A stretch of DNA of 64,000 nucleotides, from assembly GCA_947095585.1 (NCBI GenBank), contig OX352761.1, positions 79,301,267 through 79,365,266 on the forward strand, in the 5' to 3' direction. The translations under genes were made by a program, and so were the position numbers. Numbering within the stretch: the first letter of the stretch is position 1; every line of letters begins with the position of its first letter. Source of the DNA: Nephrocerus scutellatus. Lineage: Eukaryota; Arthropoda; Insecta; Diptera; Pipunculidae. Positions 54,157 to 64,000 of the stretch are shown here, piece by piece. The notes below the pieces were generated by a model. It made no database searches, was not told the origin of the DNA, and was given only the letters and a program-made list of their open reading frames with translations.

Positions 54157-56572
54157 GGTTTTTTCCATAGCTGGCCACCATACGCTTACCCCATACAGTA
54201 GTATTGGTCTCACTACCGACGTGTAAAGCCAGTGTGCCAGCTTTGGTTTCAAACCCCATTTTTTACCAATGGCATTCTTGCACGAGTATAAAGCAATGTT
54301 AGCTTTAATAAGTCTTTCTATTATATTAGGTTTCCAACTCAGTTTCCTGTCCAAGATTGTCCCCAGAAATCTTGCTTTATCAGAAAAAACTAGGGGAGTA
54401 CCATTTAGTGTTGGAGGATCAACTGTTGGAATTTTATGTGTCCTGGTGAAGAGGACAAGCTCTGTCTTATTCGGGTTGACGCCCAGACCGCTTTTATTTG
54501 CCCATTCTTTAACGATTAGAAGGGCATTTTGCGTAACCTACCTAATCGTTCTGATGTATTTTCCTGAGACAGCTAACGCTACATCATCAGCATACGCTAC
54601 CTCTTTTATCCCCTCTCCCTCCAGTTTCAACATCAATTTGTTGATTACTATATTCCAGAGTAGAGGGGATAATACACCTCCTTGCGGTGTTCCTCTAACT
54701 GCCTGCCTTTTTAAGATGGAACCCCCACAGCTTCGCACTAATAATCCTGCCTAGAAGCATATGATTGATTAGTTTGCTTGTAGGGTAGTCCACCTCTAGG
54801 TCTGACAGTCCTTTACAGATTGCCTCTGTTTTAACGTTGTTGAACGCACCCTCGATATCCAAGAATGCTACTAGTGTATACTCCTGGGAGTATATTGATT
54901 TCTCAATTGTGCTTACTAAGGTGTGTAAGGCTGTGTCTACAGACTTCCCCTTGCAGTAAGCATGTTGGGACTTTGCCCAACTGCTAGATTTTACCTTAGC
55001 CCTTATATGAACATCTATCAATCTTTCCAGGGTTTTCAAAAGAAAGGATGATAGAGTTATAGGTCTCAGGTCTTTTGGGTAGCCATGTGAGCTTTTACCC
55101 TTCTTCGGTATAAAAACTACATTGACTTCCTTCCAAGCCCTAGGAATGTACGTCAGCTTTATACACCCTGTGAAAATTGCCTCTTACCATGGGAGTATAC
55201 ACTCCGAGTTATTCTGAATTTCCGCAGGGATTATCCCATCTGGGCCAGCTGATTTGAAGGGTTTAAAACCGCTTATTTCCCACTGGATTCGCGTTTTGCT
55301 CGCGATCTCCTTCGTTTGATCCGATTGAGGTTTCAGATGTTTCCTGCTCATTTCTGAATCACATACCCGAGTTGAGTCAGGAAAGTGAGTCTCCATGAGC
55401 AGTTTCGACGATTCCTCAATCGAGATCGTCCATGAACCATCCGGTTTTATTAAATAACTTGGAGTGGTTTTTGTCATAGAGAGAATCTTTCGTTTACGAG
55501 AGGTCTCCGAGGCCCCTTCCATCTTATCACAGAAGAGCCTCCAAGACGTACTCTGCGCCTTTCTCAATTCCCTCTTATAGTTTCCGAGATGTTCTTTGTA
55601 GGATTCCCAGTCCAGAGACAGTCTCGTTCTTTTGGCTTTATTGAAAGCTTTCCTGCTTGCCTTCTGATAGGTCCCTAACTCCGCGGACCACCAAGTTGGC
55701 TTTTGTTTGCCCATTGGTTTTATAATAGGGCAGGCAGCATCGAAGGAGCGATTCATGGCACCTGTTACAGTATCTACCATTGTATCTATCTCCTTTATAG
55801 TGACTGGTGGCTTTGGAGCCACCGGTAGTAGTTTCCCTAGCATCTCCCTATAGATACCCCAGTTTGTCCTTTTCTTATTTATAAAGGACTCACGAAGGGC
55901 AGGTTTGATGTCTAGCTTGAAGATTAAATAGCGATGGTCCGAGAATGAGTGTTCTTTTGCAACCTTCCATTCTCTTACCTTATACGCTCTTACCTTATAC
56001 ACTATAAAGTCTGATACATCGAGTACTTCTCGCCTATTTTTTATTATGAAAGTGGGCTATTGCCCAATATTACAAATAGCTAGGTTCGTATTTAATAAGT
56101 ATTCAAAAAATGACTCACCTCTCTCATTTACGTCGGTGCTGCCCCATATTGTGTGATGAGCATTTGCATCACATCCTAGAATCGCACCAATTTTTCTATT
56201 CTCTGCCTCAGAGATGAGCTCCTCCAGTATTTTTGGTGGAGTCTGCTTTTCTCGGTCCATATATGCAGAAACCAGCCAGAATTTTTCGTTTCCGACTTCA
56301 ATGCTGGCCGCAGTTATATCACCGTCACTATATTGTGGTAAAAGGAATATATTCAGGTTAGTTTTACTCAGAATACAAGATCTGATCTTCTCTGTCTTAC
56401 TTGAGTATAGGACTTTATATCCTTTAAGTCCGAGCCCACAGATCTTAGCTCCATTTCCCGTTTCTGCTAATCTAAGTAGAAGAGCTGCCGAAGCAGTTTT
56501 GGAATGGTGAAGGTTTATTTGAATTATGTTTAACATATTTATACTTACCTTCGCCCCATCGTTAGCATTCAT
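54157..56572 (-). pseudogene. LOA-2 ORF2, endonuclease and reverse transcriptase part
   Basis: Endonuclease from 56,572: INMLNIIQINLHHSKTA, VSAYMDREKQTPPKI, ILGCDANAHHTIWGSTDVN, then after a frame change HSFSDHRYLIFKL. The linker and RT (55,950-54,150) have TWWSAELGTYQKASRKAFNK, KSAGPDGIIPAEIQ, SQHAYCKGKSVDTALH, AFLDIEGAFNN, GTPQGGVLSPLLWN and YADDVALAVSGK. It ends at GVSVWWPAMEK, where LINE-B interrupts it. Breaks near 56,040, 55,180-55,040, 54,720 and 54,540. Confidence 0.85.
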
Positions 56573-57610
56573 GCTACCTTAGTCTCCGATGATCCGCCGG
56601 CACATTCCGTCTCGTTCCCCTTCGACTCAATCACCGTTTTGTTGACAGCGCTCTCTTCAATGGAGTCCGACAAGTTTTCCTCGTCAGACTCCATGGCAAA
56701 GAGGTTGCCCATCCTCGATAGCAATGAGGACTCGCTGCACCGACTCTCAGTCTCTAAGGCAAGTCCGATATCAACAGGGCAGTCGGGTCCCCCGTGATCG
56801 GAATGGTCCACTCCTTTACCCTTGTTGACGTCGTCAGCCTTATAGACCTTGAGAGTTATCGACCCGAAACAGAAGTTGATAACTCCCTTAGTACTTGCAA
56901 GAGGAGCCAGGGATTCATTGTTGATTACTATAGTTGATAATCTAAAGTTACCCTTAGCATCCTCCTGTTTCACGATCTTCCAGTTTGATGCCGGAAGATC
57001 TGGGTTGCTGGCTGCGATTATCTCTACAACAGCTTTAGCGTCGGCAGGTTCAGTAGGCAGCCAGACGCGCGCTCTTGGCCTGCTAGGAATTTCTTCCCTA
57101 CTTACGGCCGCAAGCTTTGCTCCTGGCCACACCTCACCCACTTCGGCAATCGCTTTTTTGTAGAGATCAACCGATCTCTGATCTGAACACGCCGTCAGCT
57201 TGACGCGTCCCTGATGCCAACCTGCATCCCCGCAGGAAGGGGGAGGTCCCAGATTCTCTCTCAAGACCTTTAGGAAAATGGAACACGTTGAACACCGACT
57301 TTCAATTTCCCGGCGTGATGCTCCCATCCTGTTGACTATTGTCAATGACGGCCAGCATCAGCCCGTGCTCTTTGACGATGTCACTAAACGATTTCGTCCT
57401 GTGCGTCTTAAGAGCCACCGGTGGAGTCTCCACTTGCACCTTAGCTCGCTTGCTGCTTCCGGCTTCAACCTCTTCCTGAGACCTTTGCCTTTTCGGCCCT
57501 AGGTCCTTGGCGGGGTTTTTTCCACCTTCCGCAGTCAGCTTTGCCCATGCTACGGACTCCTTCTGTCTTTTCGTTAGCTGCTCCTCAGGGATACTAGCCA
57601 ACTTTTCCAA
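56569..57610 (-). pseudogene. LOA-2 ORF1 (DUF4780-type RNA-binding-like protein)
   Basis: Two frames: 57,610-57,302 (MEKLASIPEEQLTKRQKESV, basic and charged, with a FSDIVKEHGLMLAVID motif) and 57,345-56,569 (GWHQGRVKLTACSDQRSV, EVWPGAKLAAVSREEIPSRP, RVWLPTEPADA, STIVINNESLAPL). They are separated by one frameshift near 57,330. LOA-clade LINEs carry this ORF1, thought to bind the element's RNA. The tail is acidic and Ser-rich. The first ATG of ORF2 (56,572) overlaps the ORF1 stop by four bases. Confidence 0.8.
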
Positions 57611-58051
57611 GACTTTGAAGGCCGCTCGACGATCCCGGTATCGTTTCTTCGTCGGCGGTATAGTGCGTGACCCGTTATGCCGGTCTCGGTTTTAGAAGAG
57701 TTTTTTATTGCGCTTCATTTTTAGTCCCACGAGTGTCGGAGAAAGGGTGGTCCACCCGCGCAGAGATCCGAAATACGCGGGTAAGGTAGGATACATCTAG
57801 AGGTTACCAGGTATCTAGATGACTCCGATAGACTGGGCTATTTATGGGCCCCCAGCCTGGTCGATCCTCGGCTCGGGTCGCATCACACCTTGATCCAGCC
57901 CATTTTTTGTCATTTAGCGTGACCCGCTCCGCACCTAGGTTTTGGAACTCACAACCTCTGTCCGCAGCTAGAGGTGAGCCTAGGGCACCACACTCCAGTC
58001 ACGGTCAGAGGACCCGGAGGCGACAACAATTACGAAGCGGGAGACTGAGTA

Positions 58052-58847
58052 ATTCAAGAGTATTTTGTTATGAAGAGAAACTGTACAGCACTGTCTATTT
58101 ATCGTGCACACACACAGTACAGTTACGAGGTATTGAGTAGAGTGTGATGAACGATAAATAGGCAGTTTCAAAAGACATACGAACATTAAAACAACTAGGA
58201 ATAAAGAAAAACTTAAAATAAAATGCTTTATTTTTACAAGGTGGTTAAAGGTGGTTAAAACGACCTCAAGAAGTCGAAAAAAAAAATTTCAACCCATCAC
58301 ACTTGACAGCCGGCATACGGCATATATAAAACGCTATTTTTGACTTAGCACTCACAAACTTTCAGGTCTCTAGGTCGTGTGGAAGGTGGTTAAAAACGAC
58401 CTCAAAGACCAAAGATAAATAAAAGTTTTTAAAAAGCAACAAAACTGGTTCCTTAGTTTTAATATTATAAATCATTAATAATTGTTGTATGTTAAAAGGT
58501 TTTAATTAGCTCGCTTTCGTGTAGGTCTGTCTGTCGGGTGGAATTTTGTAATTGATTTTAAACTAACTTCCCATTGAGCTAGAGACTTGAAACTTTCAAC
58601 ATAGCTCAGAACTGGATGAACACTTACAAATTACAAAAAAAAACTCAACGCGAGCTTGCAATTGGTTTCAGATCAGAACCGACTACTACGCACAATACTA
58701 AATTAATAAAAAAATAAATTTTTATTAGTTAACATGTTTTACACTGTTGTATAAAAAGTTCCGAATAAAAACTAATTATACATTTGCTTTGCTATGGATT
58801 CGACAAAAAATATTAAAGAACAATAGAGATCACTAAGGAGAATTGAA
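58052..58847. other. non-coding: short repeats, DINE-1-like segment, 3' flank of the Tudor gene
   Basis: aaggtggttaaa-type units with acgacctcaa recur at 58,240, 58,251 and 58,384. 58,508-58,690 resembles DINE-1/Helentron repeats (gctcgctttcgtgtaggtctgtctg, then attgagctagagacttgaaactttcaaca). A possible AATAAA for the minus-strand Tudor gene lies near 58,728. Nothing codes here. Confidence 0.4.
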
Positions 58848-59336
58848 TTATCCATCCTTGAGGAGTCCTCTGATTATTAACTGTTGAAATACTTTTTCCA
58901 GTTTAATGGTGTAAACATTTTCTTCTTGGCAATCGTAAACATGATCGCATTCTATAACACTTCCGTTTGGTATAAGTTCCTCAAGGCACTTTACTGTTTG
59001 GTCATCCACTTTTTCAGGAAGACCTGCAACAGTAAAAATGTGTAGTTATTTATTTAGTTATAAATATTGGACTTAAGTCCTAATAGAAGATTCAAAGTAG
59101 TAAGCAAGTAAAATTAGCAAGATTTCTTGTACTCACCAAATATTTCACAATCAGCTGTAAGTACCGGAAAGGAAAATTGCGTAGGATAACGACGAATATC
59201 ATGAATGCTCACCAAAGCAATGTTCCCATAATCGAAAAAAACTATTGTCGGATTGCCATCGCCAATAAGTTCAAGGCATCGACCACGATACCATTTTTGA
59301 TCTTCGCTATACTTGGCAATACAAAGCTCGTTTATT
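58848..59336 (-). CDS. 3' end of a Tudor-domain protein gene (last two exons)
   Basis: Minus strand. Exon 59,336-59,137 (acceptor ...caatttatag before it, donor gtgagt at 59,136) reads ELCIAKYSEDQKWYRGRCLE then IVFFDYGNIALVSIHDIRRY, the aromatic-cage and FIDYGN core of a Tudor domain, which binds methylated arginine. The 113-bp intron (59,024-59,136) ends tgttgcag. The last exon 59,023-58,848 continues in phase (LPEKVDDQTVKCLEELIP) to a TAA. No lesion is seen. Many insect Tudor proteins act in the germline piRNA pathway. Which member this is cannot be said. Upstream exons are not visible: 59,818-60,577 is a transposon, so the gene is either split by large introns or a fragment. Confidence 0.72.
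59024..59136 (-). other. predicted intron of the Tudor-domain gene
   Basis: GT (gtgagt, minus strand, 59,136-59,131) to AG (tgcag, ending at 59,024). Removing these 113 bp keeps the frame across a Gly codon. Confidence 0.7.
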
Positions 59337-59817
59337 CTATAAATTGAAAAGTCAGACTAAATAAATATAAGTGAAAATTGGATTTTATGTATATAAGACG
59401 GAGTTAATAACAAATCTATGTGATTTTTGCTGGGCAGGGCCGTATTCTAGTAAGTGGACCCAATGCAAATAGGTGCAAATTAGCAGTGGTAAGTTAAAAA
59501 ATTATCAAAGCAAGCAAATCACTTCATTTTATCAATGTGGACAACTGAACTAAAAGCTTGCCACTATTAGATGACTGATATTTTGCATTTTTTTTTATAA
59601 AAACAAAATTGAAATAATTCAGAAATGGGACGTTGCATTAATATTATATTCTTCTGGAAATTTTCTTTTTTTACAAAAATAATACTAAGATTGAGAGTAT
59701 TAAGAATATTAATTTACTAAACCCTTTGATTATTAACTCTCATTTATTAACTTAAAAAAAATACACGGAAAAACAATAAATAAATAATAAAAGCGCAATT
59801 TAAAACCCACTACTGCT
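59337..59817. other. AT-rich, probable intron sequence
   Basis: Begins with a polypyrimidine/AG acceptor on the minus strand. No further exon of the Tudor gene was recognised. Confidence 0.45.
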
Positions 59818-60577
59818 TTTGGACAATGCCCCGTGTCATCCTAAAGAAAACGAATTCCGGCAAATTGCACTGCAATCATTCAACCTATGGATCAAAATGT
59901 TATCAACATAACAAAGGTCCACTACAAAAAAAAAGTTTATTGGGGCACTTAGTTTCAAGTGAGGATATGGACTTAGAAACTAAAATCAAAGCCTTCAACA
60001 TAAGGGATGCAGTTTGTTTGCTAGCTAATGCCTGAGAAAAAGTAGACCCTTACACGATCCAGATATGTTGGAATGTTTTAATGCCTACCAAGGGTGATTG
60101 GGATGAGGAGGACGAGCTTCCATTATCTACACTATCTGCAAACATCTTAAGGGAAAGAGAATTGATTTCATCCGTTTATAGTCTGCTTGTTGAAATTGTT
60201 CCCAGCATTAGCCTCTCCAATGAAGAAATCATTGATTGGTTTCACGAAAACGTTGAGTCATCTGGTAATTGTGACGATCCAGCAGAAATTGAGAGCGCTG
60301 ATGAAGGTTAAGGTGAAGCTGAGTCGGCCCCCACTTTATCAAAAGTTAAATCAGAAGATGCAGTTCGATCCTTAAACATATGTTTGCAATGGGCCGAAGA
60401 GAACAACATTCCAAAAGAGTAGATTTTATTGCTACAAAAATTAAAAGAGTTTTTTCATAATATTGCTATTTCAACTATAATTTGTATCAAAAAAAATACA
60501 ACCCAGTAAGTGCAACAACCTCGGATATTGCAACTGCCCTAATTTCTATTAGTTGCGTAAATCGAGTTTGTACTGTA
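59818..60577 (+). pseudogene. pogo/Tigger-type DDE transposase C-terminus with 3' inverted repeat
   Basis: Plus strand in shifting frames: LDNAPCHP at 59,818, IQPMDQNVI at about 59,880, KSLLGHLVSSEDMDLE, FNIRDAVCLLANA, a TGA codon where Trp is usual, then KVDPYTIQICW and a charged tail (MPTKGDWDEEDELPL). LDNAPxHP and IQPMDQ are hallmarks of the pogo/Tigger/jerky DDE family. The end tcgagtttgtactg (to 60,575) followed by TA is a Tigger-like terminus. The 5' half and 5' terminus are missing; at least three lesions. Confidence 0.8.
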
Positions 60578-60608
60578 TTTGCCTTAGCAAATATGCCACC
60601 AGACTACA

Positions 60609-60976
60609 TCAGAACGGATCATCCTGCCCGGTCGAACCTTTGGTTCGAAATATATGCATGAAATGCTTCCAGAGGCGGCAAATTTTCTGTAGCAGCCGGT
60701 GGCACTCGCCATAACTGGTGCGTAGAGTACCATTGCGAGCTAATCCGCCACTGCCCGGGTGCACGGCAATGACTCGACCCAGCCGCCAATGAGCTGGGGA
60801 CAGGTTTTCCTGTTTCACGAGGACCACGTTGTTCCCACATGTTGCGTGTCTGCAGGGTGACCTAGTACTCCTCACTCCATTGCCGCCAAAAGTCTTGGTG
60901 ACGCTTACTGCGGCCACTGTAATGTGTTTCGCTCGGGTGACGCTTGCCGGTCACCCCCAGGGTTCATGTGGCGGAT
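60609..60976 (-). pseudogene. BEL-3 integrase C-terminal domain
   Basis: Minus strand: a DFWRQWSEEY segment near 60,890, then VVLVKQENLSPAHWRLGRVI and VHPGSGGLAR followed by LRTSYGECHRLLQKICRL, the BEL/Pao DUF5641-type domain. The two parts lie in different frames. It ends 3' near 60,609. The integrase between this piece and the core at 62,785 is replaced by a 1.8-kb segment. Confidence 0.72.
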
Positions 60977-61365
60977 TGTTACAAATTAAAAAGATTTTTA
61001 TATTTCGGTTTAATTATATATAAAATTTATTTATGCTATTCTTAAAACCTATTTATTATAACTTATACTAGGGTCGTCAGTCGGTATCGGTCGATTGGTC
61101 GATGCTACGGCGGGGGGTAGCGGATCGGAGGTGTTAACGAGATATAGCTCTCTATATTTCGAAACTATAGGGCAATGGGCGTCAGGTTTCGCGGAGGGAT
61201 CTTACGCTGACGTTGCGAATCCCAACTGGGGTCGGGTGGTGCCACACAACTGGTGGTTGGTATGGGTGACGTTCACTCGTACCGCTTTGGGTTGGGCAGC
61301 TAACCCTATCGGAAGGCACGCGAGAGAAGTTTGGTGGCGACCAAGCTGCAGATTCGTGAAGTCGA

Positions 61366-61860
61366 ACAAGTTGTAGGTTTAACAGTAGTGGCCCCGTCTA
61401 GCGAGCGGCGTGCCCCTAATGTTATTCCGAACTTGGACGGACGATTCCTATGCAAAAATAAAGCTTAAGTCAAACAAGTTGCAGACTTAACAGTAGTGGC
61501 CCCGTCTAGCGAGCGGCGTGCCTCTAATGCTATTCCGAACTTGGACGGACGATTCCTATGCAAAAATAAAGTTTAAGTCAAACAAGTTGCAGACTTAACA
61601 GTAGTGGCCCCGTCTAGAGAGCGGCGTGCCTCTAATGCTATTCCGAACTTGGACGGACGGTTTCTATAAAGTTTAAGTCAAACAAGTTGCAGACTTAACA
61701 GTAGTGGCCCCGTCTAGCGAGCGGCGTGCCTCTAATGCTATTCCGAACTTGGACGGACGGTTTCTATAAAGTTTAAGTCAAACAAGTTGCAGACTTAACA
61801 GTAGTGGCCCCGTCTAGCGAGCGGCGTGCCTCTAATGCTATTCCGGACTCGGACGAACGT
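61366..61860. repeat. tandem repeat, 108 then 100-bp period, about 4.5 copies
   Basis: agtagtggccccgtctag recurs at 61,384, 61,492, 61,600, 61,700 and 61,800. The later units lost 8 bp of the cctatgcaaaaataaag stretch. Each unit has gtttaagtcaaacaagttgc and ttccgaacttggacggacg. Confidence 0.92.
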
Positions 61861-62439
61861 TCGATCACTAGAAGAGTGAAGCGGAATTAATCAGGACTGA
61901 ATTGTCCCTGGTGCACTCTGTGAAAAGTGCGGGTAGTGGAACAGAGTTCCACGCGGTGTGAGTAAATATCCTTGGCAATGAACTTCGGTCAGGGCTACTC
62001 CACCGCCGTTCAGTGGTTCGTGGCGGTCTTTATCCGTTTGTATTTTTGAAGACCGATGGTGAATTATATTGGTGCTGATTTGGAAAAGTAAGATTTGCAT
62101 ACAATTTGTTGCTTTTCTCAGCTCCTATATTATTTCGTATAATTGCCTTATACAAATCTTCCGCTCGTTTGTCTTAAAAATTTGACCAACCGCACACTTG
62201 AACCTGTGTGTCGGTGTTCGGTCGGTATATTAGCTGGAGACTTTTCCGTGGCGCTAATATCGGATATATTTCTGACCGGCGATCGGTGTACATAGACATG
62301 ATATTCGCGAGTTTTTATGAAAAAAAATATATTTTCCCTCGCCTGGGAATTGATTTGATTTGATCTTGTGTATGTTGGTTTTCCGGCCAGTCGCTCATTC
62401 TTTGTGCTATTGGGTCCGATGTGATAGGCGACGGCAATA

Positions 62440-62610
62440 TGCCTTTATAGAAATTAACTGGGGAATTAGTTTCTATGAAAAAGGTATTTTCTGCCTAGGG
62501 CAGCTTTCCTTGTACCTGTCGGATGGCTCATTGCTTAGTCCGGTGTGGTGGTTGTTGGCGGTAAGCCTTTATAGAAATTAATTTGAAAATTAATTTCTAT
62601 GAAAAAAAGG
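62440..62610. repeat. inverted AT-rich repeat, two copies about 122 bp apart
   Basis: atagaaattaactggggaattagtttctatgaaaaa at about 62,448 and atagaaattaatttgaaaattaatttctatgaaaaa at about 62,570 (each shown only by its outer halves tagaaatta and aatttctatga) are near-palindromes that could form hairpins. Each is preceded by a gcctttat stretch. Confidence 0.6.
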
Positions 62611-62616
62611 TTTGCT

Positions 62617-62692
62617 TGTACGGGGATTCGATCCCACGTACTTCGGATCGGCAGCTAGGGGTACTTCCATGGCGCCACTGTGCTATATGTCA
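62617..62692 (-). other. tRNA-like sequence (possible SINE or tRNA relic)
   Basis: Minus strand has tagcacagtggcgcca, close to a pol III A box, and about 40 bp later gggatcgaatcccc, close to a B box within a possible T-arm (gtggg/cccc pairs imperfectly). Arms do not fold into a clean cloverleaf by eye. A more decayed relative may lie at 62,190-62,262. Confidence 0.35.
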
Positions 62693-62784
62693 GACGTAGT
62701 GCCAAACGTATATATTAGCGTAGTGATTTAGCCGTATGGTTTGTGACGAAGTGTTTTTGCTGTCGGCGTCGAAAAACACTTACA

Positions 62785-64000
62785 CCACCTTGATGTGGAG
62801 CCGCGAGGGTGATGAAGTGCCATCTCGTCCCTGCATGGACCAGTGTCTGTTAGTTGTGATGGGACTCGAATGCTCTTCTTGAGGTAACGGTTCGCTCCAA
62901 CGAATGCGGTGCCATTGTCGCTGTACAGATCTGGGCAGGGTCCACGCTTGCTGGTGAATCGGGTAAGGGCATCCATGAAGGCCTAAGATGAGAGGTCTTC
63001 AATGATCTCGATGTGTACAGCCTTCGTGGCAATGCAAACGAAGATTGCCAAGTAGCTCTTGACCGTTGTGCGAGATTGTTTGGTTTGGAGAAGGGACCAC
63101 CGTAGTCGACTCCAGAGGCCAAAAACGGGCGTGCTGAGTTGACTCGTTGGCTGGGCAACGAAGCCATTTGTTGCTTGATAACCGCTCCGCGGTGTCTTCG
63201 ACAAGTGGGGCATTTGTGCAGAAAGTCCGCACAGCTTGTCATCCATGAATTCAGTATTTTTGCCGCAGCGTCTGCAGCATGAGTTGGACACCGCCATGTA
63301 GGGTCACGTCGTGCGCCTGGCGAACTAAGAGCCAAACGAAAGCACCAGTTTTCGGCAAGACGATGGGAGCTCATCCGCTCCGACCACTGGTTTCTTCAGG
63401 AGGTGACGATAAGTGCTCCGCCAACGGAGCAAGTAGGCGACGGTATGAAGTAACCGTTTTAGTGTGCTGAAGCGTTCGGTCAACGGAATGAGGACCCCAT
63501 CTTGGCGCTGTGTTGTCAGCTTAATCCTTGATAGCCATGCCAGTGAAAAAATGAAATCTTCAGTCATTCTGCCACTTGTGCCAGGTCGTCAGCGTAGAGC
63601 TTCCCGGGTGGGCCTAAGACCTCGACTAGCCCAATCAGCTGGGTTCTGCGCAGATCAGACGTGATGCGACGTCAGATCCTGAATCTGTCGCACTCGGTTT
63701 GCGACGTAGGGCTTGAGTGTCGACGGTTCCTTTCGCAACCCACACAAGACGACGCTGGAGTCCGACCAGATGTAGTAGGTGCAGTGAAGTGCATGTGAAG
63801 TTGCTTTGTTAGTTTTGTTGTAATTAAACTTACCTGCGATCAAGGATCGCAGAGTGCTTCAACCAGGTGGGGCTCCGAGGTTGCGCCGTACGCGTAGCCG
63901 AGCGCTGTAGCTATCTGTACGGTAGTGTTCGAGTGAGCGAGTCTTCCATTGTTGAAAGGGGAGGTCTCTGAGGTTCCTTATCCTGTGAGTACCACCAGCT
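62785..64000 (-). pseudogene. BEL-3 pol: RNase H and integrase N-terminal part, runs off the window
   Basis: Minus strand: WSDSSVVLCGLRKEPSTLK, VANRVRQIQD and NPADWASRGLRPTRE (RNase H end, 63,775-63,600), then the integrase linker, and a zinc region with CPTCRRHRGAVIKQQMASLP near 63,190. The core has GVDYGGPF near 63,090, SDNGTAFVGAN near 62,915 and WHFITLAAPHQGG at 62,820-62,785, where the catalytic-Glu block (GGLWEAG) should follow but the 1.8-kb segment begins. At least four frameshifts. Different from BEL-1 and BEL-2 in sequence. 63,840-64,000 is not clearly readable. Confidence 0.78.

Larger units (their letters stand above)
51119..58038 (-). mobile_element. LOA-2, LOA-clade LINE interrupted by a LINE-B copy
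   Basis: Bounded by the 13-bp duplication gggagactgagta. On the minus strand: leader (58,038-57,611), ORF1 with a DUF4780-type domain, endonuclease, RT, then after the 1,763-bp LINE-B insertion RNase H, a zinc finger and a 3' end of repeated cctaac-like units. Without the insertion it would be about 5.16 kb, close to full length for the clade. Several frameshifts disable both ORFs. Confidence 0.88.
60977..62784. mobile_element. 1.8-kb segment with TG...CA ends interrupting BEL-3 integrase
   Basis: Termini tgttacaaatt (60,977) and aaacacttaca (62,784), so either strand reads TGT...ACA, suggesting a large LTR or solo LTR. It contains a 108/100-bp tandem array and tRNA-like pieces and no coding motif. 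No target-site duplication was seen (cggat against ccacc), so the boundaries and the LTR reading are tentative. Confidence 0.35.

Overview
The window looks like repeat-dense eukaryotic chromatin from a dipteran insect, most likely a drosophilid. No prokaryotic gene order, rRNA or intact tRNA is visible. The pointers are two Ty1/copia elements whose primer-binding sites match the internal half of initiator tRNA-Met (the copia arrangement), a 10.8-kb Ty3/gypsy element with 2.28-kb LTRs and a tRNA-Lys-type primer site (an Osvaldo/Ulysses-like architecture; Ulysses was described from Drosophila virilis), three BEL/Pao elements, LOA/I-type LINEs with RNase H, and DINE-1-like sequence. The species assignment is inference.

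Layout. (1) 1-7,255: an old jockey-type LINE (LINE-A, minus) split by a copia element (Copia-1, 2,508-6,994, TSD tatac) and later altered by a 478-bp tandem duplication that copied the LTR edge. (2) 7,256-10,190: a deleted BEL/Pao element with env-like remains and a tiny membrane-protein ORF. (3) 10,837-25,633: a second, decayed copia element (Copia-2, minus) whose gag is split by the nearly intact Ulysses-like element (14,248-25,021, plus, TSD ctgg). That element has gag, pol and a third ORF with the signature of a Ulp1/SENP-type cysteine protease plus a Ser/Arg-rich tail. (4) 25,634-27,474: old repeats, including a probable Helitron helicase scrap. (5) 27,475-44,340: a deleted LOA LINE (plus) split by a 15.1-kb BEL/Pao element (BEL-2, minus, TSD ctaat). 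BEL-2 has a 3-kb tandem-repeat leader, an internal rearranged duplication and its own nested LINE-C (TSD atcgtgtgat). (6) 44,341-51,105: old repeats, a gypsy-type pol scrap and two head-to-tail copies of LINE-B. (7) 51,106-58,051: a second LOA LINE (LOA-2, minus, 13-bp TSD) split by a plus-strand LINE-B copy. (8) 58,848-59,336: the last two exons of a Tudor-domain gene, the only non-transposon gene recognised. (9) 59,818-64,000: a pogo/Tigger relic and a third BEL pol (BEL-3) interrupted by a 1.8-kb TG...CA segment with tandem repeats.

Functionally almost everything is selfish DNA at different stages of decay. Five nestings can be ordered by target-site duplications or broken reading frames. 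The Ulysses-like copy is the youngest: its two LTRs differ at four positions that I counted by eye. The density, nesting and mixed orientation fit pericentromeric heterochromatin or a piRNA-cluster-like locus, which is inference. The best candidate for something little described is the retrotransposon-encoded Ulp1-like protease ORF with its LTR-supplied stop codon, together with the repeat-coding leader of the same element. All calls come from reading the sequence; no database search was run.
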